Shown: positions 1-7,428 of the stretch, piece by piece
Layout of the letters: each line of letters starts with the position of its first letter
Position numbering within the stretch: the stretch's first letter is position 1
DNA from: Mesostigma viride
Lineage: Eukaryota > Streptophyta > Mesostigmatophyceae > Mesostigmatales > Mesostigmataceae
DNA: 27,500 nucleotides
Assembly (NCBI GenBank): GCA_009746045.1
Contig: RPFO01002037.1
Location: 1 to 27,500 of the forward strand
Direction: 5' to 3'
Program-made: the position numbers and the translations under genes
Notes under the pieces: model-generated
Database searches by the model: none
What the model was told of the DNA's origin: nothing
The model's input: the letters and a program-made list of their open reading frames with translations, nothing else

Positions 1-7
1 GGGGGGG

Positions 8-97
8 CTAACGTTAGTAAAGGGGCACGGGCACTAACGTTAGTAAAGGGGCACGGGCACTAACGTTAGTAGGAAGGGGCACGGGCACTAACGTTAG
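8..97. repeat. 26-bp tandem repeat with ACTAACGTTAGT palindrome
   Basis: Four copies of a palindromic core (CTAACGTTAG at 8, 34, 60 and 88) are spaced 26, 26 and 28 bp apart and separated by a G-rich linker (GGGGCACGGGC). The array begins at the window edge, so it may continue to the left. It directly abuts decayed retrotransposon sequence. Confidence 0.9.
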
Positions 98-140
98 ATA
101 TTGCACAGCTGCTTGGAGGTTCTTCAAACAAAAATCAAAC

Positions 141-440
141 CTGGTGCCTGTCCACATTAGAGGCAAGCTGGGGTGGTTGTGCTCAACATGTGCACGTCAC
201 CTGGCTGTGGTTAGCAGAGTTGATGACGATGTCGTGATGCAAGTAGGTTCACAAGCCATCAAAAACTTCCAGGAAGGCCCTCCCCTTATCTTGCATTCCT
301 CGGATCTCCAAAAACCATTCACATCCAAGCTATGATGGATAGTTCATGGATCCAGGCAGATCACCAAGTTTGCGGGCAAGGGAGTCAGGCTTGTTTTTGT
401 GCAGCGAATGATGATTGCACCCTTGTCTCTCATTTCATGG
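141..440 (+). pseudogene. E2 copia-type RT/RNase H remnant, upstream part
   Basis: The frame from 144 to 332 encodes residues very similar to the end of the RT domain of the intact element in this window (pol residues about 906-965), including the motif RGKLGWLC and a following SRVDD. This is the copia RT-RNase H connection segment. Past about 330 the match continues in other frames (MDSSW, then TK) up to 440, so the copy is frameshifted. The segment just upstream is shortened relative to the intact copy: the ITPDMCPT equivalent is missing. The reading is interrupted at 440 by a solo LTR and resumes at 1045. It is a dead fragment of the element whose 3' LTR lies at 2432-2885. Confidence 0.8.
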
Positions 441-1044
441 AGTTAACGTAAGATTTACGTTAGGTGGATAGAGATTGTTACGCTCTTTCCAACGGCCCTT
501 GAACGCCTCATTCGGTTACGGGACGTAAAAGTTATGACGTTCCTAGGCTGTGCCGACAGTACCCGGCGCGCCATGTGGGCGCGTACGGACACAGGATGTA
601 CAAGTGTCACTTTGATAGTCCGCAGTACGTTGACAAGACTTGTACAGGGACTTGATGGTCAATTGATAGGTAGGGCTGCTGTAGCGCGCCAGGACCTATG
701 AGACAATTGATGCTGAGTAATGTATGATAGGTCACTGGACTAGCCGTATGACAATTGATAGGATCTGCGCGCCAAAGGCGTGCCAGAGTCTGTGTGATCA
801 ATTGATTGATAGTTCAGCTGTGACGTGCAGCTGAATACTTGGACGCGTCCCTACAAGTTATATGTGTGACTTGGTAGCCCAGGACGCTAGCTCTTGCGGT
901 GCACGTTCTCTTGGCACTGCGACCTTGTCGTCTGTGCTGCATGCAGTCTTGGAAGTGAGTGACTTACGTCTGTGTTTCCATTATTCTAATAAAGGCAACA
1001 TTTCCTGCAAGAGCCATGGCAATCTTCGGCATTCAATCACAACT
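441..1044 (+). mobile_element. Solo LTR (604 bp) with CATGG target duplication
   Basis: The segment begins AGTTAACG and ends CACAACT, so its termini are AGTT...AACT, like the full-length element's LTRs. It is flanked by CATGG at 436-440 and 1045-1049. Removing it rejoins the RNase H reading of the surrounding remnant at a Ser-Trp-Tyr/Phe-Ser-Arg-Leu position, which supports the boundaries. Inside, the motif CAATTGAT recurs about four times between 660 and 810. There is no coding content. It is probably the product of LTR-LTR recombination of a complete element. Confidence 0.8.
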
Positions 1045-1485
1045 CATGGTACAGCCGGTTGCATAGACGCAAGGCTGTCAGTGGCATGAAGGCACTGCTG
1101 AGTGCAGGGCAGTGGTGTCAGCAGTGCTTCATGCCAGATACTTGAATCATGTGCTGGTTTGGTTGCAGATGCAAGCAGGTAGCAGCGCTGGGGTGGTTGC
1201 ACATTTGCTCACTGACAGTCAGTCAGTCCTCAGCTTCCTTGCTAACCCCTATGTTGTGCACACTGATCTTGACTGGGTGGTCCTTAAACAGGAATCCACC
1301 TACTGGGAGTCCACCCGTCACGTGGAGGACAAGCACAACGCTGATGACGCACTTTATACTAAAGTGCCTCAGCAGGCAGCTGATCAGTATCAGCTGTTAT
1401 ACCAACTGATGAACCAGTATGGCAAGCAGGCAACCCTGCCCCATCGGGGGACGCCTACCAGGTCCCTGTTAACCAGGGGCACCTA
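1045..1485 (+). pseudogene. E2 RNase H remnant, downstream part
   Basis: This is the continuation of the copia-type RNase H after the solo LTR. A 124-aa frame from 1112 carries LLTDSQS (third catalytic Asp), a DLDWVVLKQE segment and a decayed NADDAL-TK tail, all matching pol residues about 1022-1117 of the intact element at roughly 70% by eye. The Glu of the AECRA motif falls in another frame near 1100 (GCTGAGTGCAGGGCAGT), so at least one frameshift separates the two. One base or so is also inserted in the ADAL-TK segment. Not functional. Confidence 0.85.
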
Positions 1486-2431
1486 GGTAACCCAGTACCC
1501 CTTGGGCAGGTCCAAGGGGCAGGTTGTGCTTCCAGTAAGGGGGTTGGTTGGAGTCTGTCTTTTTCTGAATCTGCGTGCCCTATGCCAATAAAGTCTTTTG
1601 ATTTTTCACACACCATGGAATTTCGTGCTGCTCACCCTCATAGGTGGGCAGGGGATGTATCATACTCTCATTGTCCATTAGGGTTGTATGCCTTGGTGGA
1701 TAGGCCTTGAGCTCAGTGGCTCAGGTGCCTCCCATTCAAGTAGAGGGTCAAACCTCCCTTGACAGGTGGTCTCCCAGGACCCCAGATCACTGTGGGTTTC
1801 CTGGGCCACCTGGCCTCACTGTTCAGTACGTGGCAGTAAAGGCATGGGTGCTGTCATGTTGTCTAGTACAATGTGATCAGCCCAGGTACAGGTTGTAATA
1901 CTCCTGTCACCTGTCACCAGGACTTCAGCCACCACTGTGCAGGGCAGGGGTGGCTGGTCCTCACACGTTGTGCAGGTGCAACGTGGCCAGTTCAGGGTGC
2001 AATAAACCTGGCTACTGTCAATCCTCAGGTTGCAGGTGACCTGAGCTCAGTTGCCCCAGCCTGGCTGGGTGCTTTGTTTTCTGAGTGGGCGATGATGATG
2101 GAACAACATGGGACCTCTTCAACGGTTTACCTTGGCATTTTTTGACAGTGGCTCTCTTTGCTGGATCAGCACTCCCTGGATAGGCAGGCAGGCATGACTC
2201 TCTCCCTTATGGGCTCGCGAGGAGGAGGAACTCCCCGGGTCTGTTGAGCTAAACTTGATGCCACCAGAAGTATTGCACGAGTTCTGGGGCCCTTTTTTTT
2301 TTTTTCAGTCCAGATGTTGCAGTATGGGTGTCAGTTGCTCAGCCCCTCAGTCAGCTTGGAGTCAGTCTCCTAGCTGGGCAGGATCAGGCTTGAAGTCGCT
2401 AGCCTTCAACCTGAAAGGAAAACATAAAGGG
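1486..2431 (+). other. E2 3' untranslated region
   Basis: This is about 950 bp between the RNase H end and the 3' LTR with no convincing coding sequence. It contains AATAAA at 1587-1592 and a T13 run near 2292. It ends in a purine-rich tract running into the LTR. It is longer than the corresponding region of the intact element (about 380 bp). Confidence 0.6.
2413..2431 (+). promoter_or_regulatory. Polypurine tract of E2
   Basis: A nearly pure purine run (GAAAGGAAAACATAAAGGG) lies directly before AGTTAG. This is the position expected of the plus-strand primer for LTR retrotransposon DNA synthesis. The same arrangement, ending in GG then AGTTA, occurs at 11178, 13305, 24835 and 25882. Confidence 0.75.
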
Positions 2432-2885
2432 AGTTAGATGAGATGCTTAGGCTGACACACGGATTTCCGGCCTGCGCGCCGCGTATTGCCTACCGCGGCT
2501 GAGCGGGACACCTCAGTACTGTACGGCGGCAGGTCGTACGGTCCTGAGGAGTCATGTGGACTGATGTGCAGTTAGTGCCAGACTGTGCCTAGACTCTAGC
2601 TCGACCCGCCAGATCCGGGTTATCCGGGTCTGACGGGCCGAGTGTAGTTGATGCTAGTGACGTGGTCGCATGGCATTGCAGTGTACAGCTGTCCACTGGT
2701 AGACGCTGCAGTCAGCGCTGCCATAGGCATATAGGCGTAGCACTGGGGAGTGCCACAGCACCGAGTTTGCACACGCAGAGTTCCATTCTGAGCTCGTTGA
2801 GTTTCCATTGTATTATTTGCCTAATACAATTTCTCTCCACTCTCATCATCAGTGAGTTGTCTGCCGCTAGCTCGGCATTCCAACT
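2432..2885 (+). repeat. 3' LTR of E2 (454 bp)
   Basis: It starts AGTTAG directly after a polypurine tract and ends GGCATTCCAACT, giving AGTT...AACT termini. A strong interrupted hairpin lies at about 2599-2641 (CTCG, CCCG, CAGA and CCGG arms). The 3' end GGCATTCCAACT resembles the solo LTR end GGCATTCAATCACAACT. The following bases, CATGGTACA, are the same as those after the solo LTR. The matching 5' LTR would lie left of the window. Confidence 0.75.
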
Positions 2886-3596
2886 CATGGTACACTCACT
2901 CTGATTTTCATCAGGATACAGCCAGGTTTTGGCTGGGGTTCATGCTGTTGACTACACAAGGTTGACAGGTCCATTACAGACTATGTATTCTTTTTTAAAA
3001 TAAATGTATATTTGTACATACCTCTCACAATGGTCCGGGAACCTTTATTCTGGGGTTTATAGGGCGGGGTTCGATTCCCTGGTATTAAGTTTCTACAAGC
3101 TGGCCTGCTCAGGATGTTTACCTGTTCAGACTTCCCTAGTTCCCCAGGGCAGGATTTAATTATTGCATATCTGTTTCATTTTGTCATTTGTTTGCTGTGG
3201 CAATTTATCATCTGACAGACAAGTAGACGGGCGCCATAAGACGGGCGCCAATCCTATACCCTGTTGAGAGTATGACAGGCAAAGTATTGTAATACGTCAT
3301 AGTTTGTCAAGTGGTTTATTAATTGCCATGGATTTATTGTGCTTATATTAAATATGTACTGGGTTTAATGGGATTAGTATCTGGGATTAATGTAACTCAC
3401 CGCCACAAGGTCATTGTACTGGAGGCTCTACCGAGGTGATGGGATTAATTCCTGGAGAAGTTCTCATAGAATATAACCTGTATGTATTTTATGTAGTGTT
3501 TCTCTAATATCTCAGTGGCGGTACTCTGTAATGCCGCTTCCATAGATTTTTATCCATTTCTCATGGAATGGTTTTCCCTGTGGCAGATCTCAGTAA
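2886..3596. other. Non-coding, diverged retroelement UTR-like sequence
   Basis: No gene is seen. At about 3065-3083 it contains GCGGGGTTCGATTCCCTGG, which recurs in the 3' UTRs at 12751 and, less exactly, at 24328, so at least part of it is related to those UTRs. It also holds two direct copies of AGACGGGCGCCA (3225, 3239) and several GGGATTA motifs between 3370 and 3445. An in-frame stop at 3594 ends the open frame that leads into the Gag tail. Confidence 0.45.
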
Positions 3597-4076
3597 AAAA
3601 AGCAAGTAACCAATCACCATTGTGACATAACATCATCATGTTGCCCGATCCATTTTCTCAAGTCGCTGCAGCTGGATCCTGTCACGATGGACAATGTGAC
3701 CATCCACATGCGCCAAGTCCATGGCTGGGCTGCGATGACAGACCAGCTGTATGAGTGTTTCAGCGGCAAGTATGTAGGTGGTAAGCGCCCACGTCAAGGG
3801 GACGAGGAGGCAGCTGAACCTGCAGTTAAGTCCATGAGGGGATCGGGCCACGGGGGCCCAGCGCCCTCGAGGGGGCCTGAGACCTCTTCTAGGGGTCGAG
3901 GAAGGTCCAGGAAGGGGCGTGGCAGAATGGCTGGACGGGGGACACCGCCAAAGTCGGGGCATCCACAGTCCCAGTTTGACTTCAAGAGGGTGGGGGGTCC
4001 TCCCAAGGCTGGGCCCAGCAGTGGGACCTCACGGGACATCAGTCAGGTGGAATGTTATTTCTGCCAAGGGAAGGGT
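3597..4076 (+). pseudogene. E3 Gag C-terminal part, first half of the zinc knuckle
   Basis: The frame is open from 3597 and in frame with an ATG at 3687. Around 3654-3690 it reads LQLDPVTM, matching LDPTTL in the Gag core of the intact element. An Arg/Gly-rich basic stretch (GRGRSRKGRGR) follows, then the beginning of a CCHC knuckle (CYFCQGKG) at the very end. At 4077 the intact element E1 interrupts it. The second half of the knuckle (HFRNEC) is found at 11563 in the right frame once the 5-bp target duplication is allowed for. This is the nucleocapsid end of an older, related Gag. Its N-terminal half and 5' LTR are not visible. Confidence 0.85.
4072..4076. other. Target site duplication, left copy (AGGGT)
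   Basis: AGGGT immediately precedes the 5' LTR, and the identical 5 bp follows the 3' LTR at 11558-11562. Five bp is the usual duplication length for copia-type integrases. Confidence 0.95.
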
Positions 4077-4455
4077 AGTTAGTCTAAGTCTCCCGCCTGT
4101 AGCCTAAGTGGACACGTGCCAGCACCGCCGGCGCCCAATTGGGTACTGGGACGGTGCTGGACTAGAACAGTCGTGGCATGGACACGTGGCTGTACTCAGT
4201 ATGTGATGAGCCGGTACCTCAGTACCGGGACTGTAGTTGTCATGTTAGGACTGACTAGATCAGGTTGTAACTGATAGGTTAGTCCGTCCAGGATCAGTAA
4301 GTTAGTTTAACTTACGCAAAGTCTGGCCAGCCATCGTTGACGGCTGGCCAGCAGTATATGTGCCACATTATCCTAATGCCAAGGTGTCTCGTCGTTCACG
4401 CACACTCTCGCCATTTGGCAGTGCCCGAGCATTCCAAGCTTCGTGTTGCATAACT
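4077..4455 (+). repeat. 5' LTR of E1 (379 bp)
   Basis: Its termini are AGTTAG and ATAACT, forming a short inverted repeat instead of TG...CA. It carries inverted repeats at 4119-4127/4152-4160 (CCAGCACCG), 4211-4217/4222-4228 (CCGGTAC) and 4323-4332/4342-4351 (CTGGCCAGCC), followed by a TATA-like AGTATATG at 4352-4359. It also holds a palindrome, GTAAGTTA-GTT-TAACTTAC (4297-4315), that restates the terminal motif. Confidence 0.97.
4323..4351. promoter_or_regulatory. 10-bp perfect inverted repeat upstream of a TATA-like site
   Basis: CTGGCCAGCC and GGCTGGCCAG are separated by 9 nt. The pair lies directly upstream of AGTATATG in the LTR, which suggests a promoter-proximal protein-binding palindrome or an RNA hairpin. 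It is repeated in the 3' LTR at 11425-11453. The function is inferred from position only. Confidence 0.5.
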
Positions 4456-4559
4456 TGCATTAAAAACTCCAAAAACATACACACACAGGACGACGAGCGT
4501 TCATTTCGTGAACAAAACAACCCATTCCATTCTTCTACCTCCAGTTTTTTTTTCGGAAA

Positions 4560-6239
4560 ATGTCTAACCCCAACAACAACAAGGGTAAGGCTCTGATGCA
4601 CCCAAGGAGCCGTTCTAGCTCTCCGACATCCTCATCGTCGGGGACGTCAGATTCGGAGATTGCCGCCCAGGCAGAGATTGAGCGGGCGGCGAGAAGCTTC
4701 GATCAGTCCATGGAGGCTGACTCGTCGACGTCGGGAACGTCCTCGTCGGGCCACTTGTCTGAGGGCTCGTACAGCAGCGCGGTGCTGCGAGTTCCCCTGT
4801 ATCCGCAGGGGAGGGGATCCACGCCTGTTGTGAACAGGCCGAGGGGTCCTCCCTACGCACCAACAGCTGCAGCGGCGGGGGCTGGACCTTCGGCACCTCC
4901 TGCCGAGGAGGAGTCCATGGAGCTGTATGGGCTCCAGCCTGGTTCCTCAGCCGAGGAGCAGGATGACGCACGTTCGCGGCAGGTGGCAGCAGACGAAGGC
5001 TTAGCCAGGGCGATGGCTGAGCGCGAGGAGAGGGAGTTTCGGCGCGCGGACACGCACGCACGTGCTCGCGCCCAGCAGAGGGCGGATGCTGAGAACGTGC
5101 GCCGGGCGTTGTTTCACAGCAGTGAGCTGGCTTCTGGCGAGGAGCAGTTTGAGGTGAAGCGTCGGGGGGACCTTGCATGTTTTAAAAGTTTGCGTCGGTC
5201 TCGTGAGCCGAAGGTACACCTAGGTGTGCATCAGGAGTCGGAGTTCTCTTTGACAGGTCCGTCGGGGGCATCTGCTGAGGACGAGATCCTCATGACCCCA
5301 GCCATGACGGCGCGGGAGCGTGAGGCGCAGAAGCGCATGGCGACGTTCATCGCCGACAAGCAGCGTCGGCAGGCGCGGAGGGCCGCGGCAGAAGCCAAGA
5401 AGGAGCGCGAGCATGCGGAGCGGGTGAGGCAAATCGCGCTGACGGAGCGCATCAAGCTCAAAATGTCGATCACCCAGGTGCGCCGGGACCGGATGGTCCG
5501 CGAACTCAGGGTGTGGAAAAAGGCGCAGGCGATGAAGCTGCAGCATATGGCTGAGCTGGAGGCGCCTGGCAGGCCGGAGGCGCAGGAACGTTACAGACGC
5601 TCGCTGGCAAGGTGGGAAGCCAATGTGGGAAGGATGGAGCAGCGCATCCTGAAGCAGCGACGACGCATGCTCAAGCATGCACGTAAGTCAGCGGTGAGGG
5701 GACCGCTTGGTGAAGCGGTGAGAGTCGAGTTTGGCCTTGGGCCGGATGAGGATGTTTCTGCAAGCCAAATGTTTTATTATTTGTCGCAGCCTAAGAAGAC
5801 CATCACCAACCGTGATGGCACTGCCGCACGCACGCGTGTTTACAGGCAGCCTGGTGAAGCCGGACCGTCTAACCTGTCCAACAGGGAGGACCTCATTGAT
5901 CAGCTTCAGCTGGCGCAAGCCATGCTGGAAGCAGATACCCCGCTGTCTCCAGGCGAGCAGGCGACGTTGGCCGACACGGTGGCCAGGCTAGTGGCATCGC
6001 TGAAGCCGGCCAAGCGAAGGGCGCAGGCAGAGGCATGCGCACCCCAGCCAAAGCGGAGGAGGGACGAGGGGGCGGATGACGGGGAGAGGGGGGGCAACCA
6101 GGGCGGGGCAGGACACGGCACGCAGGAGTCTGCACCAACACGGCACGAGGGCGGGGAGCAGCAGCAGCAGCGACAGCAACAGCAGCAGCAGCAGCAACCG
6201 CCAACTGCAGGAACGACAACAACCTCCACATGGCCTTGA
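4560..6239 (+). CDS. E1 ORF1: charged, coiled-coil-like protein with polyQ tail (559 aa)
   Basis: This is the first ORF after the 5' LTR; the ATG lies 104 nt downstream of the LTR end. Residues 1-75 are Ser/Thr-rich. Residues about 135-180 and 245-385 are Arg/Glu/Ala-rich with heptad-like spacing, so long helices or coiled coils are likely. Two basic clusters (KPAKRRAQ, KRRRDEG near 480-505) could be nuclear localisation or RNA-binding signals. The end is Gly-rich and then polyQ. I see no zinc knuckle, protease or known domain. It overlaps ORF2 by 10 nt (ATGGCCTTGA), with ORF2 in the -1 frame. A helper or N-terminal extension of Gag is the likeliest role, but that is inference. The polyQ tract is encoded by CAG/CAA repeats. 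Confidence 0.8.
   Translation: MSNPNNNKGKALMHPRSRSSSPTSSSSGTSDSEIAAQAEIERAARSFDQSMEADSSTSGTSSSGHLSEGSYSSAVLRVPLYPQGRGSTPVVNRPRGPPYAPTAAAAGAGPSAPPAEEESMELYGLQPGSSAEEQDDARSRQVAADEGLARAMAEREEREFRRADTHARARAQQRADAENVRRALFHSSELASGEEQFEVKRRGDLACFKSLRRSREPKVHLGVHQESEFSLTGPSGASAEDEILMTPAMTAREREAQKRMATFIADKQRRQARRAAAEAKKEREHAERVRQIALTERIKLKMSITQVRRDRMVRELRVWKKAQAMKLQHMAELEAPGRPEAQERYRRSLARWEANVGRMEQRILKQRRRMLKHARKSAVRGPLGEAVRVEFGLGPDEDVSASQMFYYLSQPKKTITNRDGTAARTRVYRQPGEAGPSNLSNREDLIDQLQLAQAMLEADTPLSPGEQATLADTVARLVASLKPAKRRAQAEACAPQPKRRRDEGADDGERGGNQGGAGHGTQESAPTRHEGGEQQQQRQQQQQQQQPPTAGTTTTSTWP
6089..6095 (+). promoter_or_regulatory. Candidate -1 frameshift heptamer G_GGG_GGC
   Basis: In the ORF1 frame the codons read AGG GGG GGC, fitting X_XXY_YYZ with X=Y=G. 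The -1 frame is open from 6080 through the end of ORF2 at 6838, so slippage here would fuse ORF1 to the Gag core. No pseudoknot was established. Reinitiation at the overlapping ATG (6230) is the simpler alternative. Confidence 0.3.
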
Positions 6240-6838
6240 CTAGGCCCAGGTTTGATCCAAAAAAGAAAGAGGACAAGCTAGTGTTTCCGGGTTTGCCAGA
6301 GGGCCATACCCAGGACGAAGCTAGGGAGTGGTTGTTTAAGTTGTCACATGCATATGCTAGCGACAATGTCCGTGATTGGTTTGCCTCTCTACGTGCGTCC
6401 ACACCCATCCATCAATCTGCCAAGCCTATCCAGCAGTTGGTACAATTGTACCAAAAGCGTGCCAGCAGCGGGGTAGACGTGGCAGAAAATGTGTTGTGGG
6501 CGCAGTTCATGGTTGATCTTAGGGCACTTGTTACCACGGGGGAGCACTTAGAAGTGCTTAAGGGCTTCCAGTGGATAGAGGCCTATAAGGTCAATAAGCG
6601 TGACTATGTGAGTGACAACAAAAAATATGTCATGTACATAGAGGGAGATGAGGAGCTGAAGAAGCTCAATGCCAAGTACCTAGTACACCTATGGCTACAA
6701 AAGGCAGAACTGGACCCCACCACCCTGTCAGTAATCCTGGCAGGTCTAAAGGATAAGTGGGAGGACTTTAGGAAGGCAATGGCCTATGTGCAGCAATGCC
6801 TAGAGCCGTTTGCTGCTGCAGCCAAGGAGGAAAGGTGA
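6230..6838 (+). CDS. gag: E1 ORF2: Gag capsid-like core (202 aa)
   Basis: A 202-aa ORF starts at an ATG that overlaps the ORF1 stop. It is mostly helical by composition and has the size of a retrotransposon Gag core. It includes FPGLPEGHTQDEAREWLFKL near the start and LQKAELDPTTLSVILAGLKDKW (written here across residues about 154-175) near the end. The LDP-T motif recurs in the Gag tail of E3 (LDPVTM), which anchors its assignment as Gag. It stops at 6836-6838, and nucleocapsid sequence with a CCHC knuckle follows in shifted frames. The product should be the structural protein of the virus-like particle. Its start could instead be reached by frameshifting from ORF1. Confidence 0.8.
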   Translation: MALTRPRFDPKKKEDKLVFPGLPEGHTQDEAREWLFKLSHAYASDNVRDWFASLRASTPIHQSAKPIQQLVQLYQKRASSGVDVAENVLWAQFMVDLRALVTTGEHLEVLKGFQWIEAYKVNKRDYVSDNKKYVMYIEGDEELKKLNAKYLVHLWLQKAELDPTTLSVILAGLKDKWEDFRKAMAYVQQCLEPFAAAAKEER

Positions 6839-7428
6839 AGCAGGTAAAGGGGGAGGAAGCCTCAGGTACGGGGCTCTCCAAGAAGCAGATGCAGTCGCTG
6901 GTAGCCCAGGTAAAGGCGGTAATGGGGGGGATAAAAACAAAAACAACAAAAGTGGGGGAGGTGGAAACAAGGGGGGGGAAAGAACAATAACAATAAAAAC
7001 AGAAAACAAAGTGGGGGAGCTAGCAAGCCAGGGGGTGCTAAGCCAGCAGGGGGGGACAAGAGGTTGCCTCATGACCCCACCAAGCATTGCACTAGGTGCC
7101 TTTGTAAGGGGCACCTAAAAGATGACTGCTGGAAAGGCAAACCCGACTATGGTTCTGACGTTGATGTTTGTCCTGGATGCTGGAAAACACGTCACCCCAT
7201 TGCAGCAGGAGCGCGCTGCACGGCACCCAGGCACAACAAGACACGCCAGGGCGCTACAACCGCGCGGGGGCGGCAGACCAGGGTGACACCTGTAAGCTAC
7301 CCTCACCATTTTTCACAAATGGTTTCCTGTTACCTTCTGTCTGCCAAGTGTTGCCTGAGTGTGATGATGTGGATTGGGAAGTGGCATATGACATGACACT
7401 GTCACACATGATGCGTGACCCACCATAG
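6826..7428 (+). pseudogene. gag: E1 nucleocapsid region with CCHC knuckle, frame broken
   Basis: After the ORF2 stop, protein-like sequence continues in successive frames: LSKKQMQSLVAQVKAVMGG (6874-6933), then a Gly/Asn/Lys-rich stretch, then KNNNNKNRKQ leading to a perfect CX2CX4HX4C knuckle (KHCTRCLCKGHLKDDCW, about 7082-7132). A second Cys/His group follows (CPGCWKTRH...C). The frame changes lie near 6825-6838, at the G7 run near 6930 and at the G8 run near 6975; each is equivalent to losing one base. Another switch near 7390 leads into MTLSHMMRDPP and then pol. The knuckle should bind the element's RNA. The breaks could be decay, translational frameshifts or homopolymer sequencing errors. 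The nearly identical LTRs make heavy decay less likely. Confidence 0.75.

Noticed and set aside
4456-4480. Primer binding site right after the 5' LTR
   Set aside because: The sequence TGCATTAAAAACTCC has no TGG start and I could not match it to a tRNA 3' end; an internal tRNA priming site cannot be judged by eye.
4615-6408. Several minus-strand ORFs opposite ORF1 of E1
   Set aside because: They are shadows of a GC-rich coding strand, including polyA/polyC translations of the CAG tract.
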